DNA of 64,000 nucleotides from Lactobacillus sp. (GTDB taxonomy: Bacteria; Bacillota; Bacilli; Lactobacillales; Lactobacillaceae), in assembly GCF_014803895.1 (NCBI RefSeq), contig NZ_JAAVAU010000011.1:51394-115393 (forward strand), in the 5' to 3' direction. The notes below the pieces were generated by a model. That model made no database searches. It was not told the DNA's origin and was given only the letters and a program-made list of their open reading frames with translations. The position numbers and the translations under genes are program-made. Numbering within the stretch: the first letter of the stretch is position 1; each line of letters begins with the position of its first letter. Positions 1 through 10,524 of the stretch are shown in pieces.

Positions 1-1202
1 GTACCACCTAATCCAATCGAACTAGGCAATCCCCAAATATTTGTAGCTAACTGTGGAAGTAAAGCAACTAAACCTAAAAATACAGAACCTACAGTAGATA
101 ATCGAATTAATATTCTAGATACATACTGTTGCGTATCTTTACCTGGCCAAACACTTGGAATATATGCACCCTGCTTTTGTAAGTTTTCAGAAAGTTTCTC
201 AGGATTTACTTGAACAAAGGCATAGAAGAAAGTAAATAAAACAATTAATAGAGTATAAATTAATGCTCCAGGTGTTGTTTGCAAACTAAAAATTTGGCTG
301 CAAATCTTAAACCATTGTTCATCACCATGAGTTCTTTGAAAGGCCATTAAGATTGTTGCCGGAGTAACAATAAAGGAACTGGCAAAAATAACTGGAATAA
401 CTCCAGAAACATTAACCTTTAAAGGTAGGAAACTTTCGGAGCCACTTGTAACTGCTCTACGTGTATATTGAATTGGCACACGTAAATCAGCTTGTTGGAA
501 CCAGGTAACAAATTGCGTTACCACTAAAATGGCGATAATGACCGCAATGAAGAACAAAATTCCTTGCCAACGATCACTAGGGCTATTATTGATAATCATA
601 TCTTTAAACAACTGATAAATACCATTTGGTAGGCGAGCAATAATACCTGCAAAAATTATTACAGATACTCCATTACCAAGGCCTTTATCGGTAATTTCAT
701 CACCTAGCCAGGTAAGTAGCATTGTACCAGCTGTCATTATAATAGCAATTTCAATATATGTCTGGGGAGTTTGATTTTTAACCAAACCCATTTGAGTTAA
801 TACATTGAAACCTAATGTAATCCCGATACTCTGAACAAAAGCAACAGCTAATGCTAAGTAACGAGTTACCTGATTAGTCTTACGACGACCAACTTCCCCT
901 TGCTTTCCCCATTCAACAAGTTTAGGAACAATATCCATTTGTAATAATTGAATAACGATTTGGGCCGTTATGTATGGTGAAACACCCAGAGAAAAAATTG
1001 AGTAGTTATCTAACCCACCACCACTAACAGTATCCAACATAGGAACAAGGCCAGTTTGTGCTACCTTTGTGATTGCTTTTGCATTTACACCTGGTACTGT
1101 AATATTAGCACCAATGCGATATAGCAAGAGGATAAAGAGTGTAAAAAAGATTTTACTTCTTATTTCCTTATCCTTGAAGGCGTTCTTCAAGGTTGAGAGC
1201 AT
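1..1202 (-). CDS. secY: Preprotein translocase subunit SecY (partial, 3' end outside window)
   Basis: SecY forms the protein-conducting channel of the Sec translocon in the cytoplasmic membrane. About 400 residues are visible from the ATG at 1200-1202, out of roughly 430 expected; the C-terminus is cut by the window edge. The translation begins [17 protein letters not shown], followed by repeated hydrophobic helices and the conserved plug and TM regions (GGGLDNYSIFSLGVSPYI). The ATG overlaps the rplO stop codon by one base, so translation is probably coupled. It is the last gene of the S10-spc operon seen here. Confidence 0.97.
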   Translation of the reverse strand, partial: MLSTLKNAFKDKEIRSKIFFTLFILLLYRIGANITVPGVNAKAITKVAQTGLVPMLDTVSGGGLDNYSIFSLGVSPYITAQIVIQLLQMDIVPKLVEWGKQGEVGRRKTNQVTRYLALAVAFVQSIGITLGFNVLTQMGLVKNQTPQTYIEIAIIMTAGTMLLTWLGDEITDKGLGNGVSVIIFAGIIARLPNGIYQLFKDMIINNSPSDRWQGILFFIAVIIAILVVTQFVTWFQQADLRVPIQYTRRAVTSGSESFLPLKVNVSGVIPVIFASSFIVTPATILMAFQRTHGDEQWFKICSQIFSLQTTPGALIYTLLIVLFTFFYAFVQVNPEKLSENLQKQGAYIPSVWPGKDTQQYVSRILIRLSTVGSVFLGLVALLPQLATNIWGLPSSIGLGG

Positions 1203-1642
1203 TAAATCACCTCAACAGTTCCGCCAGCGGCTTCAACTGCCTTTTTAGCAGCTTCAGAAACTTTATTAACTTTCACAGTTAACTTAGTATTTAATTCACC
1301 GTTAGCTAACAACTTAACTCCTGCAAGTTCTTTTTTAACAAGACCAGCAGATTTCAAAGTTTCAATAGTTACTTCACTACCATCTTCAAATCTGTTTAAG
1401 TCTTCTAAATTAATAATAGCATATTCTTTACGGTTAACATTTTTAAAACCACGCTTAGGCATTCTTCTGAATAATGGCATTTGACCACCTTCAAAACCTA
1501 AACGAGTCTTACCACCAGTACGAGCTAATTGACCCTTTTGACCACGACCTGCAGTTTTACCGTAACCACTTGACGTACCACGGCCAACACGTTTTCTACT
1601 ACGACGTGAACCAGTAGCTGGCTTCAATTCATTAAGCTTCAT
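1202..1642 (-). CDS. rplO: 50S ribosomal protein L15
   Basis: L15 is a late-assembling large-subunit protein. The Gly/Arg-rich N-terminal extension (residues 12-55, with RGQKGQLAR and GFEGGQMP) is typical. I place the start at the ATG at 1640-1642, giving 146 residues. The longer reading frame from the GTG at 1654 would put the ribosome binding site GGAGGTG inside its own start codon, whereas that site lies about 9 nt before this ATG. Standard spc-operon position between rpmD and secY. Confidence 0.97.
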   Translation of the reverse strand: MKLNELKPATGSRRSRKRVGRGTSSGYGKTAGRGQKGQLARTGGKTRLGFEGGQMPLFRRMPKRGFKNVNRKEYAIINLEDLNRFEDGSEVTIETLKSAGLVKKELAGVKLLANGELNTKLTVKVNKVSEAAKKAVEAAGGTVEVI

Positions 1643-1674
1643 TAGTTCGGGCACCTCCTTGGATTCTTTATATA

Positions 1675-1860
1675 TTACTTATTAACCTCTTCAACTGAGA
1701 TTAGGTGTGCAATCTTCAGTAAAGCGCCACGAGTAGCAGCGTTGTCTGGAAGAACAACAGTACTGTTTACCTTACCAAGGCCAAGAGCCTTAACGATCTT
1801 TCTTTGCTTTGGTAGACGGTGTGCAACGCTTTTAATTAAGGTAACTTTTAAATCAGTCAT
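1675..1860 (-). CDS. rpmD: 50S ribosomal protein L30
   Basis: A 61-residue protein of normal bacterial L30 length, beginning [20 protein letters not shown] and carrying the [21 protein letters not shown] core. L30 binds 23S rRNA near the 5S region. It lies between rpsE and rplO in the usual spc-operon order, with short gaps and a purine-rich ribosome binding site upstream. Confidence 0.97.
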
Positions 1861-1872
1861 TTATCTATCTCC

Positions 1873-2397
1873 TTAATCTTCTAAGCTCTTTGCAGATTCA
1901 CGAAGCTTTAATACATCTTCACGAGTCTTTAACTTCTTCAAACCGTCCATAGTAGCACGGATTACATTGATAGGTGTGTTTGAACCAAGAGACTTAGAAG
2001 TTACATCTGCAATACCAGCTAAGTCCATGATGATACGAACGGCACCACCAGCTGCAACTCCGGAACCTGCTTCGGCTGGCTTCAACATGATGTTTCCTGA
2101 GCCATAGTGTCCAATGACTTCATGAGGAATAGTACTACCTACAACTGGTACCTTGATCATGTTCTTTTTACCAGCTTCAACTGCCTTACGGATAGCTTCT
2201 GGGACTTCTTGAGCTTTACCAGTACCAAAACCTACATGACCTTTTTTGTCGCCGACAATAACAACGGCAGCAAATCTCATGCGACGACCACCCTTAACAA
2301 CTTTGGTGATTCGGTTGATTGCTACTAATTGATCTTCAATATCGTCTTTCTTACGATCTTTGCGAGAATCTCTACGAGAATCGTTGCGGTTTGCCAT
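1873..2397 (-). CDS. rpsE: 30S ribosomal protein S5
   Basis: S5 (174 residues) contributes to decoding accuracy and mRNA unwinding at the small-subunit entry site. The double-stranded-RNA-binding fold occupies residues 22-90 ([19 protein letters not shown]). The C-terminal domain contains [17 protein letters not shown] and [16 protein letters not shown]. The N-terminus is unusually basic and acidic ([15 protein letters not shown]), as seen in lactobacilli. Spc-operon member, 17 nt downstream of rplR. Confidence 0.97.
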   Translation of the reverse strand: MANRNDSRRDSRKDRKKDDIEDQLVAINRITKVVKGGRRMRFAAVVIVGDKKGHVGFGTGKAQEVPEAIRKAVEAGKKNMIKVPVVGSTIPHEVIGHYGSGNIMLKPAEAGSGVAAGGAVRIIMDLAGIADVTSKSLGSNTPINVIRATMDGLKKLKTREDVLKLRESAKSLED

Positions 2398-2414
2398 TAG
2401 TTAATTCTCCTTTC

Positions 2415-2774
2415 CTAGAATTCTAATCCGTTTTCACGAGCTGCATCAGCAAGAGCTTCGATACGACCATGGTAAAGGTAACCACTTCTATCGAATACTA
2501 CAGCCTTAATATTCTTCTTTGCTGCTGCTTCTGCTAAAGCTTTACCAACTTGAGCTGCTTGTTCCATCTTAGAACCTTCAGCTGAGATAGCTTTATCATT
2601 TGTTGAGGCACTTGCAAGCGTTACACCCTCTACGTCATCAATTAATTGAGCGTAGATGTTTTTGTTTGAACGATAAACACTTAAGCGTGGGCGCTCAGCA
2701 GTACCAGAAATTTTACCACGAATACGTTTATGACGCTTTAAGCGTAATTTGTTTTTATCTGGTTTTGAAATCAC
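2415..2774 (-). CDS. rplR: 50S ribosomal protein L18
   Basis: L18 (119 residues) binds 5S rRNA with L5. Diagnostic segments are [20 protein letters not shown] near the N-terminus and [27 protein letters not shown] at the C-terminus. Length and operon position (rplF-rplR-rpsE) are standard. Confidence 0.97.
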   Translation of the reverse strand: MISKPDKNKLRLKRHKRIRGKISGTAERPRLSVYRSNKNIYAQLIDDVEGVTLASASTNDKAISAEGSKMEQAAQVGKALAEAAAKKNIKAVVFDRSGYLYHGRIEALADAARENGLEF

Positions 2775-2801
2775 AATTTCACCTCAAAAATTTTCTATTT
2801 A

Positions 2802-3332
2802 TTATTTACCAGTTTTACCTTCTTTGCGACGTACTTGTTCGTCTTCGTAACGAATACCTTTACCCTTGTAAGGTTCTGGTGGACGAACATCACGAATTTC
2901 TGCCGCAAATTGACCTACAGCTTGTTTTGAAATACCTTCAATTTCAACTGAAGTTGCTGATGGGGTTTTAACAGTAATACCCTTAGGTGCTTCAAATACA
3001 ACTGGATGTGAGTAACCAACGTTTAAAGTTAACTTGCTGCCTTGAGCAACTGCACGGTAACCAACACCGACTAAAGTTAACTTCTTAACGTAACCATTAG
3101 TTACACCTTCGATCATTGATGCAAGGTTTGCTCTTTCAGTACCATGAAGAGCTTTATCAGATTCACTGGAACGTGAAAAATGAATTTCACCATCGTTTTG
3201 TTCAAAGGTAATACGTGGATCAAAGTATCTAGTAAGTTCACCCTTAGGTCCCTTTACAGTGATATCATCACCATTTTTGGTAACAGTGACACCTTCAGGA
3301 ACATTGATGACCTTTAAACCAATTCGGCTCAT
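2802..3332 (-). CDS. rplF: 50S ribosomal protein L6
   Basis: L6 (176 residues) lies near the sarcin-ricin loop and the GTPase centre. It shows the two repeated L6 domains: residues 1-80, starting [17 protein letters not shown], and 83-160, with [17 protein letters not shown]. It ends with the conserved [15 protein letters not shown] segment and a lysine-rich tail. Located between rpsH and rplR. Confidence 0.97.
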   Translation of the reverse strand: MSRIGLKVINVPEGVTVTKNGDDITVKGPKGELTRYFDPRITFEQNDGEIHFSRSSESDKALHGTERANLASMIEGVTNGYVKKLTLVGVGYRAVAQGSKLTLNVGYSHPVVFEAPKGITVKTPSATSVEIEGISKQAVGQFAAEIRDVRPPEPYKGKGIRYEDEQVRRKEGKTGK

Positions 3333-3357
3333 TAGTAGTTCTCCTTTCTGTCAAATA

Positions 3358-3756
3358 TTACCAAACGTAGGCAATAACTTCGCCGCCGACGTTCTTTTCT
3401 CTAGCTTCTTTATCGGTAATTACACCAGCAGAAGTAGAAATGATGGCAATGCCAAGACCATTAAGAACCTTTGGCAAGTTTTCTGCACTAACATAATTTC
3501 TTAAACCAGGTTTTGAAATACGCTTTAAACCAGAAATAACACGTTCATTATTTGGACCGTATTTCAAGAAAACTTTAATCATACCTTGTTTATTGTCTTC
3601 TTCAACTTGGTAATCACGAATGAAGCCTTCTTGCTTTAAGATCTCACTAAGTGCTTTTTTCATTGATGATGCAGGAATTTCAACTGAATCATGTCTTGCC
3701 ATGTTAGCATTTCTGATTCTAGTTAAGTAGTCTGCAATCGGATCTGTCATGACCAT
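3358..3756 (-). CDS. rpsH: 30S ribosomal protein S8
   Basis: S8 (132 residues) organises the central domain of 16S rRNA. Recognised from [18 protein letters not shown] at the start and GISTSAGV-like [17 protein letters not shown] with GGEVIAYVW at the end. The start may be M1 or M3; both fit. In many bacteria S8 is the translational repressor of the spc operon; no specific target site was identified here. Confidence 0.96.
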   Translation of the reverse strand: MVMTDPIADYLTRIRNANMARHDSVEIPASSMKKALSEILKQEGFIRDYQVEEDNKQGMIKVFLKYGPNNERVISGLKRISKPGLRNYVSAENLPKVLNGLGIAIISTSAGVITDKEAREKNVGGEVIAYVW

Positions 3757-3781
3757 TTAATTTTGCCTCCTTTACCGTTAA

Positions 3782-3967
3782 TTACCAACTTGCCTTTTTA
3801 AGACCAGGGATTTGACCCTTGTGTGCTAAGTCTTTTAAGCAAATACGGCATAACTTAAACTTGCGGTAAACAGAGTGTGGACGACCACATCTTTCGCAAC
3901 GAGTGTATTCACGAGATGAGAACTTAGCAGGACGATGATTTCTGACGATTTGTGATGTTTTAGCCAT
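3782..3967 (-). CDS. rpsN: 30S ribosomal protein S14, zinc-binding type Z
   Basis: A 61-residue S14 with four cysteines in two CxxC pairs (C24/C27 and C40/C43), so it is the zinc-binding short form. Longer zinc-free S14 paralogues are about 89 residues. S14 helps assemble the head of the small subunit. Sits between rplE and rpsH as in other Firmicutes spc operons. Confidence 0.97.
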   Translation of the reverse strand: MAKTSQIVRNHRPAKFSSREYTRCERCGRPHSVYRKFKLCRICLKDLAHKGQIPGLKKASW

Positions 3968-3982
3968 TAATTGTCCTCCAAA

Positions 3983-4525
3983 TTATTTAGCAAACGGCAT
4001 ACCAAAATCTGCAAGAAGTTCACGAGCTTCTTCATCAGTATTGGCAGTAGTTACAATAACAACGTCCAAACCTCTTACGCGGTTTACCTTGTCATAATCG
4101 ATTTCTGGGAAAATCAATTGTTCCTTGATACCTAAAGTGTAGTTACCACGACCATCAAAAGATCTTGAACTTACACCACGGAAGTCACGAACACGAGGAA
4201 GAGAAACGTTGATTAACTTATCTAAGAAATCGTACATTCTATCGCCTCTAAGAGTTACCTTAGCACCGATAGCCATACCTTCACGCAAACGGAAGTTAGC
4301 AATAGATTTCTTTGCTTTAGTGATTAAAGGTTTTTGACCAGAAATTAAAGTTAATTCTTCAACAGCTTCATCAAGATTTTTTGCGTTGGAAACAGCATCA
4401 CCAACACCCATGTTTAATACAATCTTGTCAATCTTAGGAATTTGCATTACAGATTTGTAATCAAACTTTTCGTTCAAAGCTGGAGCAATTTCTTTTGAAT
4501 ACTTTTCAACTAAACGATTTGCCAT
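3983..4525 (-). CDS. rplE: 50S ribosomal protein L5
   Basis: L5 (180 residues) binds 5S rRNA and forms part of the central protuberance and bridge B1b. Conserved blocks include [41 protein letters not shown] and [20 protein letters not shown]. Normal length and operon position between rplX and rpsN. Confidence 0.97.
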   Translation of the reverse strand: MANRLVEKYSKEIAPALNEKFDYKSVMQIPKIDKIVLNMGVGDAVSNAKNLDEAVEELTLISGQKPLITKAKKSIANFRLREGMAIGAKVTLRGDRMYDFLDKLINVSLPRVRDFRGVSSRSFDGRGNYTLGIKEQLIFPEIDYDKVNRVRGLDVVIVTTANTDEEARELLADFGMPFAK

Positions 4526-4539
4526 TTATGTCCTCCTCC

Positions 4540-4785
4540 CTACTTCTTTTCTTCTTTACTATTTGCTTTTGCAATTACTTTTACGTTTGAAGCATGAATT
4601 GAACCTTCTTCTTCAACTACGCCACCATTAGCGTTAGTTTGTGAAGGCTTAACGTGCTTCTTGATTTTGTTGATACCTTTGACAACGACACGGTTAGTTT
4701 TGGCGTTGACTGAAAGAACAGTGCCTTCCTTGCCCTTGTCTTTACCGGCAATAACCTTTACTTTGTCACCTGTTTTAACAAACAT
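4540..4785 (-). CDS. rplX: 50S ribosomal protein L24
   Basis: L24 (81 residues) is an early assembly initiator of the large subunit. The KOW motif is clear near the N-terminus ([20 protein letters not shown]), followed by [13 protein letters not shown]. It is slightly shorter than the 100-residue family norm, with a lysine-rich end; this is common in lactobacilli. Confidence 0.96.
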   Translation of the reverse strand: MFVKTGDKVKVIAGKDKGKEGTVLSVNAKTNRVVVKGINKIKKHVKPSQTNANGGVVEEEGSIHASNVKVIAKANSKEEKK

Positions 4786-4806
4786 CAGTGCACCTCCCTA
4801 AAACTT

Positions 4807-5175
4807 CTACAATACTTCAGGAGCAAGAGATACGATCTTCATAAAATCGTGCTCACGCAGTTCACGGGCAACTGGCCCAAAAATACGAGTTCCACGAGGA
4901 CTCTTATCAGCGTTAATTACAACAGCTGCATTTTCATCGAACTTAATGTATGAGCCATCTTCACGACGTGCACCTGATTTTGTTCTAACAATAACTGCCT
5001 TGACAACGTCACCTTTTTTGACAACGCCACCTGGTGTTGCTTGTTTAACAGCACAGACTACAATATCACCAATATTACCGGTCTTACGCTTAGAACCACC
5101 TAAAACTTTGATAACTAGGAGTTCTCTTGCACCGGAGTTGTCAGCAACCTTTAAACGGCTTTCGTGTTGGATCAC
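4807..5175 (-). CDS. rplN: 50S ribosomal protein L14
   Basis: L14 (122 residues) begins [20 protein letters not shown] and contains the conserved [15 protein letters not shown] and [14 protein letters not shown] segments. It contacts the small subunit through bridges B5/B8 and binds silencing factor RsfS in other bacteria. Standard position between rpsQ and rplX. Confidence 0.97.
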   Translation of the reverse strand: MIQHESRLKVADNSGARELLVIKVLGGSKRKTGNIGDIVVCAVKQATPGGVVKKGDVVKAVIVRTKSGARREDGSYIKFDENAAVVINADKSPRGTRIFGPVARELREHDFMKIVSLAPEVL

Positions 5176-5208
5176 TAGTATATCCTCCCCTCAATAAAAT
5201 CCGCGTAA

Positions 5209-5475
5209 TTAAATGGACTTCTTAACAATCTTAGTAAGACGGTAACGCTTCGCATGTGATAATGGACGAGTTTCCATGATACGAACAGTATCGCCAATCT
5301 TAGCTTCGTTGTTTTCATCGTGAGCGTAGTATTTCTTAGAATACTTGATACGCTTCTTATAAACAGGGTGGTTCTTGTAAGTATCAACAACAACTGTGAT
5401 AGTCTTGTCCATCTTGTCAGAAACAACGCGACCTTGGTATACGTGACGACGGTTTCTTTCGTTAGTTTCGCTCAA
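5209..5475 (-). CDS. rpsQ: 30S ribosomal protein S17
   Basis: S17 (88 residues) is a primary 16S rRNA binding protein with an OB fold. Diagnostic parts are [39 protein letters not shown] and [20 protein letters not shown]. Usual length; lies between rpmC and rplN. Confidence 0.97.
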   Translation of the reverse strand: MSETNERNRRHVYQGRVVSDKMDKTITVVVDTYKNHPVYKKRIKYSKKYYAHDENNEAKIGDTVRIMETRPLSHAKRYRLTKIVKKSI

Positions 5476-5496
5476 GTTAATAACTCCCTTCCATCA

Positions 5497-5694
5497 CTAA
5501 TTCTTACTTAATTCGTTTTCGCTCAGAATAGTCTTAATTCTGGCAATATTTTTGCGGACTTGTCTCAAGCGAGCGGTGTTCTCTAATTGACCCGTTGCTT
5601 GTTGGAAACGCAAATTAAAGAGTTCTTCTTTATATTGCTTTTCCTTTTCTAACATTTGATCAGTGGTTAATGCTCTGATATCCTTAGCCTTCAT
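5497..5694 (-). CDS. rpmC: 50S ribosomal protein L29
   Basis: L29 (65 residues from [15 protein letters not shown]) sits at the peptide exit tunnel near the signal recognition particle and trigger factor docking site. I prefer the ATG at 5692-5694 to the upstream GTG at 5706: the AGGTGG ribosome binding site lies about 8 nt before the ATG and would overlap the GTG. The start lies inside the last codons of rplP (11-nt overlap), which suggests coupled translation. Confidence 0.95.
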   Translation of the reverse strand: MKAKDIRALTTDQMLEKEKQYKEELFNLRFQQATGQLENTARLRQVRKNIARIKTILSENELSKN

Positions 5695-6121
5695 TAGATT
5701 CGCCACCTACTTCCGAACTCTTCTTAACAAACTTAGTCTTGATTGGGAGCTTGTTAGATGCAAGTCTTAATGCTTCACGAGCGACATCTTCTGAAACGCC
5801 GCCAATTTCAAACATAATCTTACCTCTTTTAACAACAGCTACCCAACCTGCTGGAGCACCTTTACCGGAACCCATACGAACACCAACACCTTTAGCAGTG
5901 TAGGATTTTTGTGGGAAGATTTTAATCCAAACACGACCACCACGCTTCATGTAACGAGTCATGGCAATACGTGCAGCTTCGATTTGTCTGTTGGTAATCC
6001 AGTGAGATTCAACAGCTTGTAAACCATATTCACCAAATGCAATGGTCTTACCACCCTTGGCTTCACCACGCATCTTACCGCGGAATTCACGACGGTGCTT
6101 TACACGCTTAGGTACTAACAC
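5684..6121 (-). CDS. rplP: 50S ribosomal protein L16
   Basis: L16 (145 residues) helps position tRNA in the A and P sites. It begins [19 protein letters not shown] and contains [20 protein letters not shown] and [17 protein letters not shown]. It overlaps rpsC by one base upstream and rpmC downstream, so this trio is tightly coupled. Confidence 0.97.
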   Translation of the reverse strand: MLVPKRVKHRREFRGKMRGEAKGGKTIAFGEYGLQAVESHWITNRQIEAARIAMTRYMKRGGRVWIKIFPQKSYTAKGVGVRMGSGKGAPAGWVAVVKRGKIMFEIGGVSEDVAREALRLASNKLPIKTKFVKKSSEVGGESNEG

Positions 6122-6795
6122 TATTGGTTTCCTCCCTTCGCTTTCTTAGAAGCAGGCTTGTTTTTACGTTGTGGTAAAATTTCGCCACGGTTAATCCAAA
6201 CCTTAACACCAATTTGACCATAAGTGGTGTTAGCTTCTACCCATGCATAATCAATATCTGCTCTCAAAGTATGAAGTGGGACACTACCTTCAGTGTGCCA
6301 TTCTCTTCTGGCCATATCTGCACCGTTTAAACGACCTGCAGTTTGTACCTTAATACCTTTAGCACCTGAACGCATAGATCTTTGAGTTGCTTGACGAGTA
6401 GCACGTCTGAAAGCAATTCTTGCTTCTAATTGACGAGCAATACTTTCACCAACTAATTTTGCATCTAAATCAGGCTTTTTAATTTCAACGATATTAATGT
6501 GAACGTTCTTCTTGGTTAAGGCGTTAAGTTGCTTTCTTAAAGCTTCAACTTCCTTACCACCTTTACCAATAACCATACCAGGCTTAGCAGTATGAATAGA
6601 AATATTAATTCTATTTGCAGCACGTTCAATTTCAACAGTGGAAACAGAAGCGTCAGCTAACTTTTCAGAGATGAACTTTCTAATACGTAAATCTTCATTT
6701 AAAGTGTCAGCGTAATCTTTGTCTGCATACCACTTTGCTTCCCAATCACGGTTAACACCGAGACGGAAACCATTTGGGTTAATCTTTTGACCCAT
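6121..6795 (-). CDS. rpsC: 30S ribosomal protein S3
   Basis: S3 (224 residues) forms part of the mRNA entry helicase. It begins [14 protein letters not shown]. The KH domain lies around residues 40-105 with [14 protein letters not shown]. The C-terminal domain contains [20 protein letters not shown] and [10 protein letters not shown]. Standard position between rplV and rplP. Confidence 0.97.
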   Translation of the reverse strand: MGQKINPNGFRLGVNRDWEAKWYADKDYADTLNEDLRIRKFISEKLADASVSTVEIERAANRINISIHTAKPGMVIGKGGKEVEALRKQLNALTKKNVHINIVEIKKPDLDAKLVGESIARQLEARIAFRRATRQATQRSMRSGAKGIKVQTAGRLNGADMARREWHTEGSVPLHTLRADIDYAWVEANTTYGQIGVKVWINRGEILPQRKNKPASKKAKGGNQ

Positions 6796-6809
6796 TAAAT
6801 TTACCTCCC

Positions 6810-7163
6810 TTAATCGTTCTTCTCAGAAACTACAACGACTACGTGGCTGGTTCTCTTATTAATTGGAGAAGCCATACCTTTAGCACGTGGACGAAATCTC
6901 TTTAAAGTTGCGCCTTCATTTACGTATGCTTCAGATACGTATAGGTTTGCACTTTCAAGATCGTAATTATGTTCTGCGTTAGCAATTGCTGATTTCAAAA
7001 CTTTTTCAACGATTGGGGAAGCAGCTCTTGGCGTAAATTCTAAGATAGCTAATGCTTCAGCAACACTCTTACCGCGAATAAGGTCTACAACCAAGCGGGC
7101 TTTTCTAGGAGCGATGCGAACAGTTCTTGCTTCAGCTCTAGCTGAACTAATTTGTTCTGCCAT
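6810..7163 (-). CDS. rplV: 50S ribosomal protein L22
   Basis: L22 (117 residues) lines the exit tunnel; its beta-hairpin is a macrolide resistance hot spot. Conserved blocks: [19 protein letters not shown] near the N-terminus and [21 protein letters not shown] in the hairpin. No insertion or deletion is evident in the hairpin. Lies between rpsS and rpsC. Confidence 0.97.
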   Translation of the reverse strand: MAEQISSARAEARTVRIAPRKARLVVDLIRGKSVAEALAILEFTPRAASPIVEKVLKSAIANAEHNYDLESANLYVSEAYVNEGATLKRFRPRAKGMASPINKRTSHVVVVVSEKND

Positions 7164-7181
7164 TTATATGTTTCTCCTTTC

Positions 7182-7463
7182 TTATTTAGTAGTAGTTGCC
7201 TTATCAGCAGCCTTGTGGCCACGGAAAGTTCTAGTAGGTACAAATTCACCTAACTTGTGACCAACCATATCTTCAGTAACATAAACTGGCACATGCTTTC
7301 TGCCATCGTATACAGCTATTGTGTAACCAACAAAGGAAGGGAAAATAGTTGAACGACGGGACCAGGTTTTAATTACTTGCTTCTTTTCGGAGCCTTCTTG
7401 GGCTTCGATCTTCTTTAAAAGGCTTTCATCTGCGAAAGGACCTTTTTTAATACTACGGCTCAT
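7182..7463 (-). CDS. rpsS: 30S ribosomal protein S19
   Basis: S19 (93 residues) binds the head of the small subunit and forms inter-subunit bridges. It begins [16 protein letters not shown] and contains [18 protein letters not shown] and [14 protein letters not shown]. Normal length and order (rplB-rpsS-rplV). Confidence 0.97.
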   Translation of the reverse strand: MSRSIKKGPFADESLLKKIEAQEGSEKKQVIKTWSRRSTIFPSFVGYTIAVYDGRKHVPVYVTEDMVGHKLGEFVPTRTFRGHKAADKATTTK

Positions 7464-7485
7464 TAATTAACCTCCTTTTGTTTAA

Positions 7486-8322
7486 CTATTTGTTACCCTT
7501 ACGGTGACGAATAATAAGCTTTTCACTTCTAGCCTTAGAGTTTCTAGTCTTGATACCACGAGCCTTTTTACCCCATGGAGTCATAGGTTGTGGGCGACCA
7601 ACTGGAGCTTTACCTTCACCACCACCATGTGGGTGATCGTTAGGGTTCATTACAGAACCACGAGATTGTGGACGCTTACCTAACCAACGTTTACGACCAG
7701 CTTTACCTAATTGGATTAATGAGTGTTGTTCATTACCAACAGAACCAATAGTAGCACGGCAAGCTGATAAAATCTTACGAACTTCACCACTTTGTAATCT
7801 TACTAAAGCGTACTTGCCATCAAAACCAAGAACTTGAGCAACAGTACCAGCACTTCTTACTAATTGTCCACCCTTACCTGGTTTAAGTTCAATATTGTGA
7901 ATTTCAGTACCTGCAGGAATAGCTGACAATGGTAATGCATTACCAGGTTTAATATCTGCATCTGCACCAGATTCAACAATATCGCCAACTTTTAAGCCCT
8001 TTGGAGCTAAAATGTAAGCCTTAATACCATCAGTGTAGTGAAGAAGAGCGATGTTAGCAGTTCTATTTGGATCATATTCGATTGCTTTAACTACTGCATG
8101 TACATCATCTTTATTACGCTTGAAGTCAATAATACGGTACTTTTGCTTATGACCACCACCACGGTGTCTAACAGTAATACGACCGTAAGAGTTACGACCA
8201 GCAGTCTTACTTTGTGATTCAAGTAAAGTCTTTTCAGGCTTACTCTTAGTGATTTCAGCAAAGTCAGAAGAAGTCATATTACGTCTGCCGTTTGTGGTTG
8301 GCTTATATTTAATAATTGCCAA
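7486..8322 (-). CDS. rplB: 50S ribosomal protein L2
   Basis: L2 (278 residues) is needed for subunit association and peptidyl transferase activity. Recognised by [38 protein letters not shown] and the C-terminal [18 protein letters not shown] segment with the conserved histidine. Full length; S10-operon position between rplW and rpsS. Confidence 0.98.
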   Translation of the reverse strand: MAIIKYKPTTNGRRNMTSSDFAEITKSKPEKTLLESQSKTAGRNSYGRITVRHRGGGHKQKYRIIDFKRNKDDVHAVVKAIEYDPNRTANIALLHYTDGIKAYILAPKGLKVGDIVESGADADIKPGNALPLSAIPAGTEIHNIELKPGKGGQLVRSAGTVAQVLGFDGKYALVRLQSGEVRKILSACRATIGSVGNEQHSLIQLGKAGRKRWLGKRPQSRGSVMNPNDHPHGGGEGKAPVGRPQPMTPWGKKARGIKTRNSKARSEKLIIRHRKGNK

Positions 8323-8338
8323 TTGACTGACCTCCTAA

Positions 8339-8647
8339 TTACTTATCTTCTTTAGTTTCGTTATTGTCATTGAAGATCTTAATTGCATTTGAATCTTCAG
8401 TTAAAGTAACGATTGCTTTTCTACGACGAGCAGTCTTACCAGTATAACGGCCGACTCTCTTTTCTTTTCCACGAACGTTCATAATGTTAACTTTTTTAAC
8501 TTTTACGTCAAAAATTTCTTCAATAGCATTACGAACTTGAGTCTTGGTAGCTGACACAAGGACATCAAAAGTGTACTTGTTATCATCCATTAAATCCATT
8601 GACTTTTCGGTTATAACGGGACGTAAGATGATATCGTGTGCATCCAT
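8339..8647 (-). CDS. rplW: 50S ribosomal protein L23
   Basis: L23 (102 residues) is the main chaperone and SRP docking site at the exit tunnel. It contains [20 protein letters not shown] and [20 protein letters not shown]. Overlaps the rplD stop by one base, suggesting coupled translation. Confidence 0.97.
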   Translation of the reverse strand: MDAHDIILRPVITEKSMDLMDDNKYTFDVLVSATKTQVRNAIEEIFDVKVKKVNIMNVRGKEKRVGRYTGKTARRRKAIVTLTEDSNAIKIFNDNNETKEDK

Positions 8648-9264
8648 TATGCCAAAACCTCCTCAATTCTCTTAATAGCGTCTTGAGTTAATACAAGTTT
8701 ATCGTAGTTAACTACATCAACAACATTTAAGCCGTTTACAGGAACTACTTTAACCTTTGGAAGGTTCTTACCTGATAATTGAACATTCTTATCATCAGAA
8801 ACTACTAACACCTTACCAGTAATATTTGCACTATCTAAAATAGCTAACAAATCCTTAGTCTTAGGTGCAGCTAAAGTTAATTGATCAAGAATAACCAATT
8901 CATTGTCAGCAACTTTTTGGGAAAGAACTGACTTCATAGCTAAACGACGTGCCTTACGTGGCATACTCATCTTGTATGAACGTGGAGTAGGACCAAATAC
9001 AGTACCACCACCACGCCATTGTGGTGCTCTAATGGAACCTTGACGAGCACGACCAGTACCCTTTTGTCTCCAAGGTTTCTTACCACCACCACGAACAGCT
9101 GATCTATTCTTTACAGCAGAAGTACCTTGGCGCATGCCGGCTCTTTGTCTAATAATAGCATCAAAAACAACACTTTCGTTAGGTTCAATGCCGAAGATTT
9201 CTTCATTTAAATCAACATTACCAGCTGATTTACCTTTTTGATCGATAACTTGCAAATTAGCCAT
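8647..9264 (-). CDS. rplD: 50S ribosomal protein L4
   Basis: L4 (205 residues) lines the exit tunnel. The tunnel loop is visible around residues 58-95 ([19 protein letters not shown]). The C-terminal part contains [14 protein letters not shown] LVVSDDKN and [18 protein letters not shown]. In Escherichia coli L4 is the autoregulator of the S10 operon; whether it acts on the leader found here is not known. Confidence 0.97.
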   Translation of the reverse strand: MANLQVIDQKGKSAGNVDLNEEIFGIEPNESVVFDAIIRQRAGMRQGTSAVKNRSAVRGGGKKPWRQKGTGRARQGSIRAPQWRGGGTVFGPTPRSYKMSMPRKARRLAMKSVLSQKVADNELVILDQLTLAAPKTKDLLAILDSANITGKVLVVSDDKNVQLSGKNLPKVKVVPVNGLNVVDVVNYDKLVLTQDAIKRIEEVLA

Positions 9265-9278
9265 TATAGTCCTCCTTC

Positions 9279-9908
9279 CTATTTAGCAGCCTTTACAGCA
9301 GACTTAACAAAAATTAATGAATTCTTTGCACCTGGAACGTTACCCTTAATAAGTAATACATTCTTTTCTGGTACAACTTTTTCGATTACTAAGTTTTGAA
9401 CAGTGACTGTCTTGCCACCCATGTGACCAGGTAATCTCTTACCCTTAGGTACACGGTTAATGATTGAACCCATAGAACCTGCGACTCTGTGGTATCTTGA
9501 ACCGTGAGTTTCAGGACCTCTTGATTGGCCCCAACGCTTGATATTACCTTGAGTACCATGACCCTTTGAAGTTCCAGTAACGTCAACAACGTCACCTTCA
9601 CTAAATGAGTCCACCGTGATTTCTGAGCCGACTTCATAGTCCTTAAGCTCTACATCGCGGATTTCTCGAATGAAGCGCTTAGGTGAAGTCTTTGCCTTTG
9701 CAGCATGACCTTTGGCTGGCTTGTTACTCAATACTTCACGCATATCTTGGTAACCTACTTGAACTGCTTCGTAACCATCTGATTCGTTGGTCTTAACTTG
9801 TAAAACCACGTTAGGGGTTGCTTCAACAACAGTTACAGGAACCAAAACACCATTTTCAGTGAAGATTTGAGTCATACCGACCTTTTTTCCTAAGATTCCT
9901 TTGGTCAT
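9279..9908 (-). CDS. rplC: 50S ribosomal protein L3
   Basis: L3 (209 residues) reaches into the peptidyl transferase centre. Start [16 protein letters not shown]. The conserved loop region contains [20 protein letters not shown] and [20 protein letters not shown]. Lies between rpsJ and rplD as usual. Confidence 0.98.
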   Translation of the reverse strand: MTKGILGKKVGMTQIFTENGVLVPVTVVEATPNVVLQVKTNESDGYEAVQVGYQDMREVLSNKPAKGHAAKAKTSPKRFIREIRDVELKDYEVGSEITVDSFSEGDVVDVTGTSKGHGTQGNIKRWGQSRGPETHGSRYHRVAGSMGSIINRVPKGKRLPGHMGGKTVTVQNLVIEKVVPEKNVLLIKGNVPGAKNSLIFVKSAVKAAK

Positions 9909-9935
9909 GATTACACCTCCATATTTATTTTACTA

Positions 9936-10244
9936 TTATAATTTAATCTCGATATCTACGCCACTTGGAAGATCAAGCTTCATTAATGAATCAACAGTCT
10001 TAGGTGTTGGATTCAAAATATCAATTAAACGCTTGTGTGTACGAATTTCAAATTGTTCACGTGAATCCTTGTTCTTATGTGGGGAACGTAAAACAGTGAA
10101 CAAAGTTCTTTCAGTAGGCAATGGAACTGGACCTGAAATTTCTGCACCAGTTCTTTGCGCAGTTGCTACAATTTTAGCAGCTGATTCATCGAGAATACCA
10201 TGTTCGTAAGACTTTAATCTAATACGAATTTGTTGACTTGCCAT
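9936..10244 (-). CDS. rpsJ: 30S ribosomal protein S10 (NusE)
   Basis: S10 (102 residues) is a small-subunit head protein and also the NusE transcription antitermination factor. Sequence [20 protein letters not shown], with [20 protein letters not shown] and [20 protein letters not shown], is full length. First gene of the S10-spc operon, with an AAGGAGG-type site (read AACGAAGGAGGTTATT) just upstream. Confidence 0.98.
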   Translation of the reverse strand: MASQQIRIRLKSYEHGILDESAAKIVATAQRTGAEISGPVPLPTERTLFTVLRSPHKNKDSREQFEIRTHKRLIDILNPTPKTVDSLMKLDLPSGVDIEIKL

Positions 10245-10400
10245 CTAATAACCTCCTTCGTCTTCTTTTAAAGATGACTAGCTCAGCAAAAATTACCGAC
10301 CACCTCTGTGGCAATGCAGCCTGGTGTGCCGCAACCTTTTGCGTCAAAGCATATAACTTGTGCAAGAGTATACTCTACCCTTTCAAATCGCACGTTTTAT
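10245..10400 (-). promoter_or_regulatory. Structured leader of the S10-spc operon
   Basis: The transcript from the promoter at 10401-10429 has about 150 nt before rpsJ. Visible elements: a perfect 12-bp palindrome (10365-10376); an outer 6-bp pairing of 10337-10342 with 10286-10291 (GCAAAA/TTTTGC); and inner short hairpins including CCAC-AGAG-GTGG near 10300-10313. This region is richer in GC than the surroundings. The layout suggests an autoregulatory r-protein leader, possibly for L4, but no known motif was matched. Confidence 0.5.
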
Positions 10401-10429
10401 ATTGTACTGGGTATTCCTTTAAATATCAA
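10401..10429 (-). promoter_or_regulatory. Promoter of the S10-spc operon
   Basis: On the minus strand: -35 TTGATA (10424-10429), 17-nt spacer, -10 TACAAT (10401-10406). It is the best sigma-A match between fusA and rpsJ and faces rpsJ. Confidence 0.8.
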
Positions 10430-10484
10430 GGTTTTTAACAAAATTAATTAAATTCGTTTTTTGAATCAAATAAATAAATACATA

Positions 10485-10516
10485 CAAAAAAGGCATCAGT
10501 TAACCTGATACCTTTT
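10485..10516 (-). terminator. Rho-independent terminator after fusA
   Basis: A 12-bp stem (AAAAGGTATCAG with CTGATGCCTTTT, one G-T pair) and a T run follow the fusA stop codon. It separates the str operon from the S10 operon promoter. Confidence 0.85.
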
Positions 10517-10524
10517 AACGCATA

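Noticed and set aside
10238..10438. Plus-strand frame in the S10 leader
   Set aside because: Antisense to the promoter and leader, without ribosome binding site.
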